36,812 bases of DNA from Bacillota bacterium. Lineage in GTDB: Bacteria; Bacillota_I; Bacilli_A; RF39; UBA660. The stretch covers positions 1 through 36,812 of the forward strand of contig JAETPN010000014.1 in the NCBI GenBank assembly GCA_021771185.1, in the 5' to 3' direction. Each line of letters starts with the position of its first letter. Within the stretch, counting starts at the first letter, position 1. The translations under genes and the position numbers were made by a program. This document shows, piece after piece, positions 1 through 7,185 of this stretch. Below the pieces are notes generated by a model that was given only the letters and a program-made list of their open reading frames with translations, was not told the origin of the DNA and did no database searches.

Positions 1-1710
1 CGCAAATTTATAAAAGTAGATGGTTCAAAATATCGTCGTTTAAAAATTCAGGTAACTGAAGAAGATAAAATTTTAGAAAATAAAAAAGTATTATTTAAAC
101 TAGGAAAACAATTTGGAAATCGTTGTTATGATGCTGTTATTTTAAAAATATTAGGAAATGTTACTGATCCTGATATTGATATGATATGTTTATTGGAAAA
201 GAAAAAAATTCCTTATACTTTTCCACAGGAAGTGTTAGATGAAGTAGAGACTTTACCAACCCTTGTTACCGAAAAAGATCTTGTAGATCGTAAGGATTAT
301 CGTGATAAGAAGATTTTTACAATTGATGGTGTGGATGCAAAAGATTTTGATGATGCTGTATCGATTGAAATCAATGAATGTGGTAATTATGTAGTGGGGG
401 TTCATATTGCAGATGTTAGTCATTACGTGAAAGAAGGAAGTGCGATTTTTGAAGAAGCCTTAAAACGTGGAACAAGTATTTACTTAACAGACCGTGTAAT
501 TCCAATGTTACATGAAAAGTTATCGAATGGAATCTGTTCTTTAAATGAGGGTGTAGATCGTTTAACAATGTCTACGGAAATAGAACTTTCTCCGGATGGA
601 GAAATTGTTGATTATCATATTCATGAAGGTGTAATTCATTCTAAAAAGCGAATGAATTATACAGATGTAAATCGTGTACTTTCTGGTGAAAAGGTGCCAG
701 GATATGAAGACTTTTCCACAGAATTAAAATTATTAGAAAAGTTATCCACAATTTTACGTAAAAAAAGTAATCAACAAGGAAGAGTTGATTTTGATCATGA
801 AGAGAGTTATGTAGTGATGGATGGAAGTAAAGTTTCAGATATTGTATTAAGAAATCGTGGTGCTGCTGAAAAATTAATTGAAGAGATGATGATTTTAAAT
901 AACAAAGTAATTGCTACGCATTTATTTAATTTAAATTTGCCAGGAGCTTATCGTGGGCATCATGCTCCAGAGGAAGAATCTTTAGAGAAAATAGATACAC
1001 TTCTTGAAGCACTCCAAATTCCTTTAGGTTATTCACTTCAAGAAAAGGGAAGTCATCCTAAATGGGTCGCAAAAGCTTTAAGCATAGCTCAAGAATATCC
1101 CGCGTATCCTGTCGTTAGTTATCATATGCTACGTAGTATGTGTAAAGCAGAATATTATTCCGTTCCAACCCCACATTTTGGCTTAGGTATCGGTATGTAT
1201 AAAGATATGTATTATACTCATTTTACATCGCCTATTCGTAGATGGAATGACTTTGTTGTTCACCGTGTTGTAAAGGATTTAGTATTAGGTAAAAATTACT
1301 CCATAGAGAGAATAGAAGAATTGGAAGAAAAATTACCACTTTGGGCTACGACAGCCTCTGTGACAGAACGTCGTGCGATGGACTTAGAACGTGAAGTAGA
1401 ACAAATGAAAAAGTGTGAATATTTAGAAAATCATAAAGGCGAATTATTCACAGGGCACTTAATGGAGATTCATGAGAAGCATATTACTTTAGACGTAGGT
1501 GGTTTATTTCGTGCTTTTATCCCACTTCATACACTTCCAGCTTTTGAAGTGTTAGTTCCTGGTATATCTTATCAAGACACGAGTGGAATTCATACGTTAG
1601 GAGAAGAAATGACGTTTAAAATCACTGAAATTTCTGTAGAAAAAGGAATGATTTATGGTATGATACAAAAACAAAAAATATTACGAAAGGAGTCTTATGG
1701 AAATCGTTAA
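1..1710 (+). CDS. rnr: Ribonuclease R, 3'-5' exoribonuclease (5' end outside window)
   Basis: RNase R degrades structured RNA 3' to 5' and, with SmpB and tmRNA, helps clear faulty mRNAs from stalled ribosomes. The reading frame is open from base 1, so the ATG at 181 is internal and the gene begins upstream of the window. Seen: the RNB active-site motif [14 protein letters not shown] with its cluster of metal-binding aspartates, then [11 protein letters not shown], then [17 protein letters not shown] (families usually read RRYPD here). A C-terminal S1-type RNA-binding segment starts near [20 protein letters not shown]. The visible part is 569 codons; whole Bacilli homologues are about 700-800 residues, so the N-terminal cold-shock-like domains are missing only because of the window edge. 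The tail is short and lacks the long Lys-rich extension of some homologues. The last 14 bases overlap smpB, the usual rnr-smpB pair. Confidence 0.96.
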   Translation, partial: RKFIKVDGSKYRRLKIQVTEEDKILENKKVLFKLGKQFGNRCYDAVILKILGNVTDPDIDMICLLEKKKIPYTFPQEVLDEVETLPTLVTEKDLVDRKDYRDKKIFTIDGVDAKDFDDAVSIEINECGNYVVGVHIADVSHYVKEGSAIFEEALKRGTSIYLTDRVIPMLHEKLSNGICSLNEGVDRLTMSTEIELSPDGEIVDYHIHEGVIHSKKRMNYTDVNRVLSGEKVPGYEDFSTELKLLEKLSTILRKKSNQQGRVDFDHEESYVVMDGSKVSDIVLRNRGAAEKLIEEMMILNNKVIATHLFNLNLPGAYRGHHAPEEESLEKIDTLLEALQIPLGYSLQEKGSHPKWVAKALSIAQEYPAYPVVSYHMLRSMCKAEYYSVPTPHFGLGIGMYKDMYYTHFTSPIRRWNDFVVHRVVKDLVLGKNYSIERIEELEEKLPLWATTASVTERRAMDLEREVEQMKKCEYLENHKGELFTGHLMEIHEKHITLDVGGLFRAFIPLHTLPAFEVLVPGISYQDTSGIHTLGEEMTFKITEISVEKGMIYGMIQKQKILRKESYGNR

Positions 1711-2134
1711 TAGAAAAGCAAAACATGATTATTATATTGATTCAACCATAGAAGCTGGTATTGTTTTAAAAGGAACTGAAGTAAAATCTATTCGTAATGG
1801 AGCAGCTAATTTAAAAGATAGCTATGCGATCATTCGTCATGGGGAAGTGTTTCTATTAAATATGCATATTAGTCATTATAAAGAAGGAAATATTTTTAAT
1901 CATGAAGAAACAAGAACTAGAAAGTTATTGTTACATAAAAAAGAAATTTATAAATTACATGATAAAATTCGTTTAGAAGGCTTTACTTTAGTACCTTTAA
2001 AACTTTATTTTAAAGGTGATTATGCCAAAGTCTTAATTGGTGTTGCGAAGGGAAAGAAAGACTATGATAAACGTGAAACCATAAAAAAACGTGATACTGA
2101 AAGAGAAATTAGAAAGGCAATGAAACAATATTAA
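1697..2134 (+). CDS. smpB: SsrA-binding protein SmpB
   Basis: SmpB binds the tRNA-like part of tmRNA and delivers it to the empty A site of stalled ribosomes. The 145-residue product has the family length. It carries the N-terminal signature [10 protein letters not shown], the [15 protein letters not shown] strand, and a basic C-terminal tail ([28 protein letters not shown] region) that lies in the mRNA channel in known structures. The start ATG has an AAAGGAG ribosome site inside the end of rnr and overlaps that gene by 14 bases, so the two are translated from one message. The gene ends in a hairpin terminator that contains its last codons. ssrA, its RNA partner, follows 71 bases later from its own promoter. 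Confidence 0.97.
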   Translation: MEIVNRKAKHDYYIDSTIEAGIVLKGTEVKSIRNGAANLKDSYAIIRHGEVFLLNMHISHYKEGNIFNHEETRTRKLLLHKKEIYKLHDKIRLEGFTLVPLKLYFKGDYAKVLIGVAKGKKDYDKRETIKKRDTEREIRKAMKQY

Positions 2135-2147
2135 TCATTGCCTTTTT
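2113..2147 (+). terminator. Intrinsic terminator of rnr-smpB
   Basis: AAAGGCAATGA (2113-2123) pairs with TCATTGCCTTT (2135-2145) around an 11-base loop and is followed by a T run. The left arm lies within the last codons of smpB. Confidence 0.85.
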
Positions 2148-2166
2148 CTAAACGTATATATTTTAG

Positions 2167-2195
2167 TTGTTTTACATACATTTTAGTGTTATAAT
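2167..2195 (+). promoter_or_regulatory. Sigma-A-type promoter of ssrA
   Basis: TTGTTT (2167-2172), a 17-base spacer, and a perfect TATAAT (2190-2195), placed just ahead of the tmRNA 5' end. It lets ssrA be transcribed independently of smpB. Confidence 0.75.
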
Positions 2196-2205
2196 AGAAA
2201 CACCT

Positions 2206-2579
2206 GGGGATGTCACGGTTTCGACAGTAATATGTAGACCCTAACGGCAAGTCGGAGGTACACGTTACGTACAAAACAGAAAATAACTGGAAAAAATAAA
2301 TTAAGTAACGTATTCGCTGGAATGTTTAACACTCCAGTATATGCCTAAATAACGGCAAGTACGGCTCTTCTTATAGATCTCCCATATCTGTAAGCAAGGG
2401 TTCAATTTCATGGGATATATTCTTACTTAGCTTAGAAGTAAGAATGAAATTTATAAGCTAACTATAAAGCGGGTTGTTCATTACTTTCACTTTATAGGAC
2501 AATATTTAATGAACTAAACTTGTAGATGTTATCGTTTGTTTATTATTGGACAGCAGTTCAATTCTGCTCATCTCCACCA
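2206..2579 (+). ncRNA. ssrA: Transfer-messenger RNA (tmRNA, SsrA)
   Basis: tmRNA acts as tRNA and mRNA to rescue stalled ribosomes and tag the unfinished protein. The 5' end GGGGATGTCACGGTTTCGAC is the usual tmRNA start. It pairs with CATCTCC ahead of ACCA at the 3' end to close the acceptor stem, and the T arm contains GGTTCAA-like AGTTCAATTCT. The CCA is encoded. The tag frame begins with GGA at 2289 after the conserved ATAACT and runs to TAA at 2346-2348. It encodes GKNKLSNVFAGMFNTPVYA. The GK-N start resembles the Bacillus tag, but the end is VYA instead of the common LAA/ALA. Length is 374 bases. It has its own promoter and a strong terminator. Confidence 0.96.
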
Positions 2580-2590
2580 GATTGATACCA

Positions 2591-2628
2591 AACTCGAACT
2601 TTTTGAAAAAACAAATAGTTCGAGTTTT
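2591..2628 (+). terminator. Intrinsic terminator of ssrA
   Basis: AACTCGAACT (2591-2600) and AGTTCGAGTT (2617-2626) form a perfect 10-bp stem followed by TT, just downstream of the tmRNA CCA end. Confidence 0.85.
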
Positions 2629-2667
2629 AACATACTTAAATTTATGGTAAAATATTTTAGAAATAAA

Positions 2668-2718
2668 ATTGATTATGTCAATTTAATAAACACACTTGTA
2701 TATTGACATGTAGTCAAT
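2668..2718 (+). promoter_or_regulatory. Two related palindromes around a likely promoter (candidate operator)
   Basis: ATTGA-TTATG-TCAAT (2668-2682) and ATTGAC-ATGTA-GTCAAT (2702-2718) share the same arms, with centres 35 bases apart. A possible -10, TATATT at 2699-2704, lies against the second palindrome, and ATGTCA at 2675-2680 could be a weak -35. This layout fits a dimeric repressor covering the promoter of the HMA-like gene. Which regulator binds is unknown. Confidence 0.4.
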
Positions 2719-2736
2719 ATAGGAAGGATTATAAGT

Positions 2737-3207
2737 ATGTCGGAATTAACTATTGTAATTGATAATTGGGGACATAAGGAACTAAAAGAATATTTAATGT
2801 CTTTAAAAGGAATTTTAGATGTTGAAATTAAAAATGATGAACATCTAGACATTTATTTAAAATATGATTCCAGTTTAATAACTCCTAAAATAATAAAAAT
2901 GGAAATCGCATTGTTTTTAAATATTACAAAAATTCCTTCTTTACTTTCTTTTAGTAAGTATCCAAAATTTGAAACATCTAATTATACAATAACGAGAGAT
3001 GATCTTTGCTGTGAATACTGTTACAAAGGTGCTATAGATGATTTGTTTGAAACAGAAGGAATAGAAATGGTTAAAGGCAATTTTAATGAGGACTATTTAT
3101 TTAAAAAATATGAAGAACGTGAAAAAGTTATAATAAATATAAAATATAATCCCAATTTAATAAGTCTAGAAGAAATGAAACTAATTGAATTAAAATTAAA
3201 TGTATAA
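2737..3207 (+). CDS. Small protein with two HMA-like (ferredoxin-fold) halves
   Basis: No named gene is recognised. The 156-residue soluble protein appears to be two tandem heavy-metal-associated-like domains of the beta-alpha-beta-beta-alpha-beta type. In the first half (about residues 3-62), LTIVIDNWGHKELKEYL then LKGILDVEI and YDSSLITPKII match the HMA pattern, but the metal-binding CxxC is absent. In the second half (about 80-156), DDLCCEYCYKGAIDDLF gives a CxxC motif in the right place, followed by IINIKYNPNLISLEEMKLIE. A likely role is metal or thiol binding, or a regulatory metallochaperone-like function, by inference only. The start has a GGAAGGA ribosome site. It is monocistronic behind two palindromes and lies just beyond ssrA. 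A domain search would settle the fold. Confidence 0.5.
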   Translation: MSELTIVIDNWGHKELKEYLMSLKGILDVEIKNDEHLDIYLKYDSSLITPKIIKMEIALFLNITKIPSLLSFSKYPKFETSNYTITRDDLCCEYCYKGAIDDLFETEGIEMVKGNFNEDYLFKKYEEREKVIINIKYNPNLISLEEMKLIELKLNV

Positions 3208-3332
3208 AAGTTGTTGAACGTCCTCCTTTAGGGCACCATAATGTAATTCAGTTGGACACTTGTTCAATTTAATGATAAATATCAATTCTAGAAATGGAAT
3301 TGATTTTTTTGTTTAAAGAAGGAATTGATGAA
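3208..3332 (+). other. Intergenic stretch with an inverted repeat, no gene seen
   Basis: This gap contains TTGAACGTCC near 3214 and GGAC-ACTT-GTTCAA near 3257-3270, which can pair imperfectly over a 33-base interior. A separate terminator follows at 3281-3311. No tRNA, coding frame or copy of the tmRNA 3' end was seen. Confidence 0.35.
3281..3311 (+). terminator. Intrinsic terminator
   Basis: ATCAATTC (3281-3288) pairs with GAATTGAT (3297-3304), followed by seven T. It would end transcription coming from the HMA-like gene. Confidence 0.8.
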
Positions 3333-3596
3333 ATGGTAAAAATAATTAAGTAAGAAATAGGAATTGAAGAAGACTTAAAGAAGAAACTATCATTTATAGG
3401 AAGTTTTTGTAATAGTAGTATAGAAATAGAAAATCCAAAAGAAGAATTAGAAAAAGAAATGCAGTATAGAAAACTATTTAATAGAAATAAGAATAGAGAA
3501 ATTAATCAAGTAATGAGTAAAATAAATAAAGAAATGGATGAACTGGCTGAAGCATTTTATGAAAAAGATAAAAAATATGATGATATGGAACTTTAG
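3333..3596 (+). pseudogene. Broken small gene with in-frame TAA, product unknown
   Basis: From ATG 3333, preceded by AAAGAAGGAATTGATGAA, the frame reads six codons, hits TAA at 3351, and then stays open to TAG at 3594-3596. The total is 88 codons in register. The part after the stop is Lys/Glu-rich and helical: it runs from EIGIEEDLKKKLSFIGSF to MDELAEAFYEKDKKYDDMEL, with charged stretches typical of a coiled or mobile-element accessory protein. An internal ATG near 3462 could still give about 45 residues. I do not recognise the family. It looks like a small gene killed by one nonsense change, or a short real gene starting downstream. Confidence 0.4.
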
Positions 3597-3617
3597 TAAT
3601 AAAATTTAGACAATATG

Positions 3618-3626
3618 TGTTATAAT
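3618..3626 (+). promoter_or_regulatory. Extended -10 promoter of the 375-aa gene
   Basis: TGT directly before TATAAT (3621-3626) gives a TGn extended -10. No good -35 is visible. An ACAGGAGGG ribosome site follows at about 3646-3653. Confidence 0.55.
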
Positions 3627-3661
3627 AGTTGTAATATTAAATTTACAGGAGGGTTTAATTT

Positions 3662-4789
3662 ATGGCATTATCAAAGGGAAAAGTTAATTTAAAAATACTA
3701 CGTGAAAATTTGTTGAAATATGAACAAGAACAACAAACAAAACCAATTATATTAGATGATAAAGTAGATGAATTTATCAATTGGTATACAGAAAATATGG
3801 TTAAAGGAAATTATTCTGACATAGGAGAATTTCATAAACCAAATGATATGAGAAATTTTATTGAAAAAATGGCAGTATGGTATGAGTTAAGATATCCTGA
3901 TTATGTAATAAATAGATTGATGCCTGGTTCTGGTCAGGAAATGATAGATATAAATGATGTAATGTTTAGAAAAAATTGGTATACAAACGATTTATTAGAT
4001 GAAGATTCTGATGTTAGAGATTTAGATTGGGATCAATTTTATAATACAAAGGCTTTTATTAACTCATTGCCTTGGAGTGAAAGATGGTTATTACAAGAAC
4101 CTAAATATCGTGATATCGTATATTGGAATTGTCATCATCGTAGTTCACATTTACATTTATCTGCAAAAGGAATTATTACAGAAGCAGAATTGATGGAAAA
4201 TATAACTGGAATACCAGATGAAAATTTAAGAGGTATTAATATTAAAACATTAGTGGAAGAACTAAAAAATAATGGCATTGAAATACCGATTGAAAGTGAA
4301 TTAGAAAATGCAATAAAAGAATATGATAATCGTATTTATCAAAAAGAAGAAATGCTTAATTGTGTAATGTATAGAATTATTGAACGAGGTGGAAATAGAT
4401 TTGGTCCTCGCAGAGCATTTCAATTTGCTAAAGAATTTGGAAGAAATATTGATATTCCTATGATATATGGAGTTGACCGTTCAGACCCAGGACTAAGAAG
4501 CTTTATGAATGAATATCTAAAAGCCGGAGGTTCAAAAGATTTAGTTTGTTATAGTGGCTATTTTTCAAGATCCAGCAAATATGAAAAACTTGAAATAATA
4601 ACATTGCAAGAGTTAATTCAAACAACTTGGAATGATTGTGTTACTAAATATACACCAGAAGAAGATGAACTACACCAAAGATTAGTAAATGCAATTGCAA
4701 ATTTAATTAATCAAGAGGAATTAGCCAAAGAGCCAGAAGGTTTGAGAAGTGAGGAAACTAAGCAATTACAATTACAAAGAAAAAGATGA
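3662..4789 (+). CDS. Unrecognised 375-aa protein, soluble
   Basis: I do not recognise a named family. The product has no signal peptide and no membrane segment. It starts basic (MALSKGKVNLKILRENLLKYEQEQ) and has an aromatic/acidic central part (EFINWYTENMVKGNYSDIGEF; NFIEKMAVWYELRYPDY; SLPWSERWLLQEPKYRDIVYWNCHHRSSHLHLS). A second part follows with ERGGNRFGPRRAFQFAKEFGRN, IDIPMIYGVDRSDPGLRSF and GSKDLVCYSGYFSRSS. The clustered CHHRSSHLH residues could bind metal, but that is a guess. Translation start is well supported by ACAGGAGGG. Its Arg codons are mostly AGA, while core genes here such as lysS favour CGT, which hints at a different history. It is convergent with the ClpX-like ATPase and shares a bidirectional terminator with it. 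It ends in TGA, a true stop. Confidence 0.75.
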   Translation: MALSKGKVNLKILRENLLKYEQEQQTKPIILDDKVDEFINWYTENMVKGNYSDIGEFHKPNDMRNFIEKMAVWYELRYPDYVINRLMPGSGQEMIDINDVMFRKNWYTNDLLDEDSDVRDLDWDQFYNTKAFINSLPWSERWLLQEPKYRDIVYWNCHHRSSHLHLSAKGIITEAELMENITGIPDENLRGINIKTLVEELKNNGIEIPIESELENAIKEYDNRIYQKEEMLNCVMYRIIERGGNRFGPRRAFQFAKEFGRNIDIPMIYGVDRSDPGLRSFMNEYLKAGGSKDLVCYSGYFSRSSKYEKLEIITLQELIQTTWNDCVTKYTPEEDELHQRLVNAIANLINQEELAKEPEGLRSEETKQLQLQRKR

Positions 4790-4820
4790 TTATAATAGTA
4801 AATATTAATCATCTTTTTTT
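4781..4820. terminator. Bidirectional terminator between convergent genes
   Basis: AAAAGATGATTA (4781-4792) pairs with TAATCATCTTTT (4806-4817), with a T run on the right and an A run on the left. It can stop both the plus-strand 375-aa gene and the minus-strand AAA+ gene. Confidence 0.8.
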
Positions 4821-4833
4821 TATCTATATTTTT

Positions 4834-6189
4834 TTATTTTTTGGTTTTGGTTAAAATATAAGGTTTATTGTTTTCTATATCGGGTCTAACTAAAGAAATA
4901 CTAGAATACTCACCAGCAAAAATTCTAAATAAAGCACTACTAATACAATCATCAAAAACAGTTTTTAAACTTCTTGCTCCACTGTGTTTGGCGATAGCTA
5001 ATTCTGCTATATATTCTATAAAATCATCGGTAAATTCAAACTTTACTTCCAACATTTCAAATAACTTTTGATATGTATTTATCGGACTAAAATCTGATTC
5101 TTTTAATATTTTTATAATATCATCTTTTTTTAATGGATTCATGGGAATCGTTTTAGAAAATCTACCAATTAATTCTCTCATAATTCCATATTTCATAAAA
5201 TCATCTGTTGTAATGTGTTTGTAATCATCACCATCGGTAATTCCAGTAAAAGCTCCTAGACCTACAACGGTTAGTTTTGATGTGTCAAATTTTTTATTAT
5301 CAAAATAAAATAAGGTTCCATCAAGTAATTTTAATAAAGATCTTTGAACACCAATTCTAGATACATGAGACTGGTTATCCCCTGATTTTTCAGCTAATTT
5401 ATCAAATTCGTCTATAACTAGAATTCCTTTTTCAGCTAGTTTTATATCATTGTCTGCTGCAAGACATAGATCTTCAAGCATATCAGTTATTTTTCTTCCT
5501 ACATATCCAGTTTCAGATAGCGAAGTAGCATCTTCTATAACTATTGGAATTTTATAAAGCTTAGATATTCTTTTCAATATTTCAGTTTTCCCTGTACCGG
5601 TAGAGCCATAAATTAAAATATTTTCTTTTAGTTTAGCAATTAAATCCATGTTTAAATCAGAATTTATAACTTTTTGATTCTTAAATAAAGCTGTTAAAAT
5701 CTGCATTATTTGCTCATCTTGAGAAATAATAGTTTTCTTTATCGATGAGTACATAGTAGATATATCAGTATTTTTTTCAAATTCATCTTCATCAAAATCT
5801 TTTTCCGACTTTTGTAAATAGGATATTAAACCTTCATTTTTTAATTTTATTAGACCATTTCCAGTATCATTTCTTAAATAGTATTGTGCGGTCTCAGCTA
5901 ATTTCTTTTCTCTAATTTTCGTGAAATTAACATGATTATCAATAGACTCTATATCTTTAATTAAGTCATTTTCTAAGAAAACATATTCATCTTCATCTGC
6001 TTTCTCATTAAGTGCATCAGCGTATATTCCAACATTTGTTCCACTTAATATATTGCATAGTTCTTTATGCTCCGTATTAGTAAAGTTAATACCAGCAACA
6101 TAATCTATAAATTCAAAAATTTCATATTTCCTTTTCTCATATGTTATATGTTTCTTTTTTAATAAATATCCAATACATAAATATGCCAT
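4834..6189 (-). CDS. ClpX-like AAA+ ATPase without zinc domain or IGF loop
   Basis: The 451-residue protein has a ClpX-type AAA+ core in its C-terminal 270 residues. Seen are Walker A GSTGTGKT (195-202), the ClpX pore-loop GYVG (228-231), Walker B ILVIDE (256-261) followed by FDKLA, GVQRSLLKLLDGT (280-292), the arginine motif MRELIGRF (337-344) and sensor-2 GARSLK (404-409). These suggest ATP-driven unfolding or remodelling. Missing are the N-terminal four-Cys zinc domain and the IGF loop that docks ClpX on ClpP: only about 15 residues separate GAFTGI from DDFMKYGI. The N-terminal 180 residues are acidic and unlike ClpX. Start is supported by TAAGGAGG. It is monocistronic and convergent with the unknown 375-aa gene. 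Probably not the housekeeping clpX; substrate and partner unknown. Confidence 0.8.
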   Translation of the reverse strand: MAYLCIGYLLKKKHITYEKRKYEIFEFIDYVAGINFTNTEHKELCNILSGTNVGIYADALNEKADEDEYVFLENDLIKDIESIDNHVNFTKIREKKLAETAQYYLRNDTGNGLIKLKNEGLISYLQKSEKDFDEDEFEKNTDISTMYSSIKKTIISQDEQIMQILTALFKNQKVINSDLNMDLIAKLKENILIYGSTGTGKTEILKRISKLYKIPIVIEDATSLSETGYVGRKITDMLEDLCLAADNDIKLAEKGILVIDEFDKLAEKSGDNQSHVSRIGVQRSLLKLLDGTLFYFDNKKFDTSKLTVVGLGAFTGITDGDDYKHITTDDFMKYGIMRELIGRFSKTIPMNPLKKDDIIKILKESDFSPINTYQKLFEMLEVKFEFTDDFIEYIAELAIAKHSGARSLKTVFDDCISSALFRIFAGEYSSISLVRPDIENNKPYILTKTKK

Positions 6190-6321
6190 AAAATCCTCCT
6201 TATGTGAGTATTATTATAACATATTTTTAATAAATATAATACAACTTTATAGAAATGAGTAATGTTTTATGGTTTCATAATATAGAGTATTCATATGATA
6301 TAATCTTTAAAGATATCTATG
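6190..6321. other. Intergenic gap with the AAA+ promoter, no gene
   Basis: Apart from the minus-strand promoter of the ClpX-like gene, only AT-rich sequence and a short ATCTTTAAAGAT palindrome near 6302 are seen. No clear terminator for the upstream ABC operon is visible. Confidence 0.4.
6213..6218 (-). promoter_or_regulatory. Extended -10 of the ClpX-like gene
   Basis: On the minus strand the sequence reads TGT-TATAAT, with the hexamer at 6218-6213, about 20 bases ahead of the TAAGGAGG ribosome site. A -35 is not clear. Confidence 0.5.
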
Positions 6322-7185
6322 TTATTTTTTAATAACTTTTAATGTAAAAAGAAGGATGAGTTGTAATAAGATAAATGAGATGAAAATGAATAGAAGTTGT
6401 TCATCAATGTGAAAGGTATAATTGTTAATAGATAATTTTATACCAAAGGTTTCATATAAAATATGATGAATGTTGGTGGGGTAAGAAGCTAAAATTTTTT
6501 CTGTAATCTCTTTTGTGTTAATCCATCTTAATAAACTAGTTGTTTGACATAAGGGAAAGTAAAAGAAAATATTTCTTATAATGGTTGGATAATAACCTAT
6601 GGGAATATAGACACCCGTAAAGAACCCAATGACAACTCCATATAAAGTTTCAAAGGTCGTGAATGAAGTAAAGTTATTTATAAATAAAGCAATGAGTAAG
6701 ATGAGGGTACAAGCGATGGTGTTGGAAAGAACAATAGTTAAAATCGATGATATGATGGTTTGAAGGGAACTATAAGAATCATAGTGGAGAATAAAGAAGA
6801 ATTCAATAAGAATGTATGTAATTAAGGTAATAAAGATGGATATTAAAATAGAGGTAAATAGATAGGAGTATATAATTTTTAGTTTGGAAATTGGGGTAAC
6901 AAGAAAGTCTTTCATAATACATGCTTGATCTTTAATAAAAATAAGTATGATGGATAATGCACTTGTGGCCCCAATAACAATTAATAATCCAGAGGTCATT
7001 AAGCGATCGACAAAAAGATTTGTATAGTTACTGATAAAACCATAATCATGAACAGCTTTCATAGTAAAATCACGAATAAACAAAAAGTATAAAGATAAAA
7101 TAACACCAGAGGAAAGAAAACTTAATACCACATTCATTGGATTTTTAATGAATATTTTTAGATGTCTATAAATTAATGTTTTCAT
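6322..7185 (-). CDS. ABC-2 type exporter permease
   Basis: This is an integral membrane protein of 287 residues with about six hydrophobic helices: near residues 17-37, 60-83, 104-130, 143-168, 177-200 and 262-283. The layout and the central VTPISKLKIIYSYLFTSILISI segment fit the ABC-2 / NodJ-DrrB permease family. These pump drugs, lipids or small molecules out of the cell with a partner ATPase. The start overlaps the ATPase gene by 20 bases, so the two are translationally coupled and form one exporter. The substrate cannot be read from sequence. No immunity or bacteriocin gene lies beside it. Confidence 0.85.
   Translation of the reverse strand: MKTLIYRHLKIFIKNPMNVVLSFLSSGVILSLYFLFIRDFTMKAVHDYGFISNYTNLFVDRLMTSGLLIVIGATSALSIILIFIKDQACIMKDFLVTPISKLKIIYSYLFTSILISIFITLITYILIEFFFILHYDSYSSLQTIISSILTIVLSNTIACTLILLIALFINNFTSFTTFETLYGVVIGFFTGVYIPIGYYPTIIRNIFFYFPLCQTTSLLRWINTKEITEKILASYPTNIHHILYETFGIKLSINNYTFHIDEQLLFIFISFILLQLILLFTLKVIKK

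Noticed and set aside
181-1710. RNase R starting at ATG 181
   Set aside because: The frame is open to base 1 with sensible coding sequence, so the gene starts outside the window.
3208-3275. tRNA-like or structured RNA around TTGAACGTCC...GGAC...GTTCAA
   Set aside because: Arms are short with a long interior; no cloverleaf and no known RNA family recognised. Kept only as a note on the gap.
2206-6240. Duplicate of the tmRNA 3' end marking the far border of an integrated element
   Set aside because: No second copy of the T-arm/acceptor sequence was found downstream, and no integrase gene is present.
6290-6325. Terminator for the ABC exporter operon at GTTATTTTTTAATAAC
   Set aside because: The stem is AT-only and no T run follows on the minus strand.
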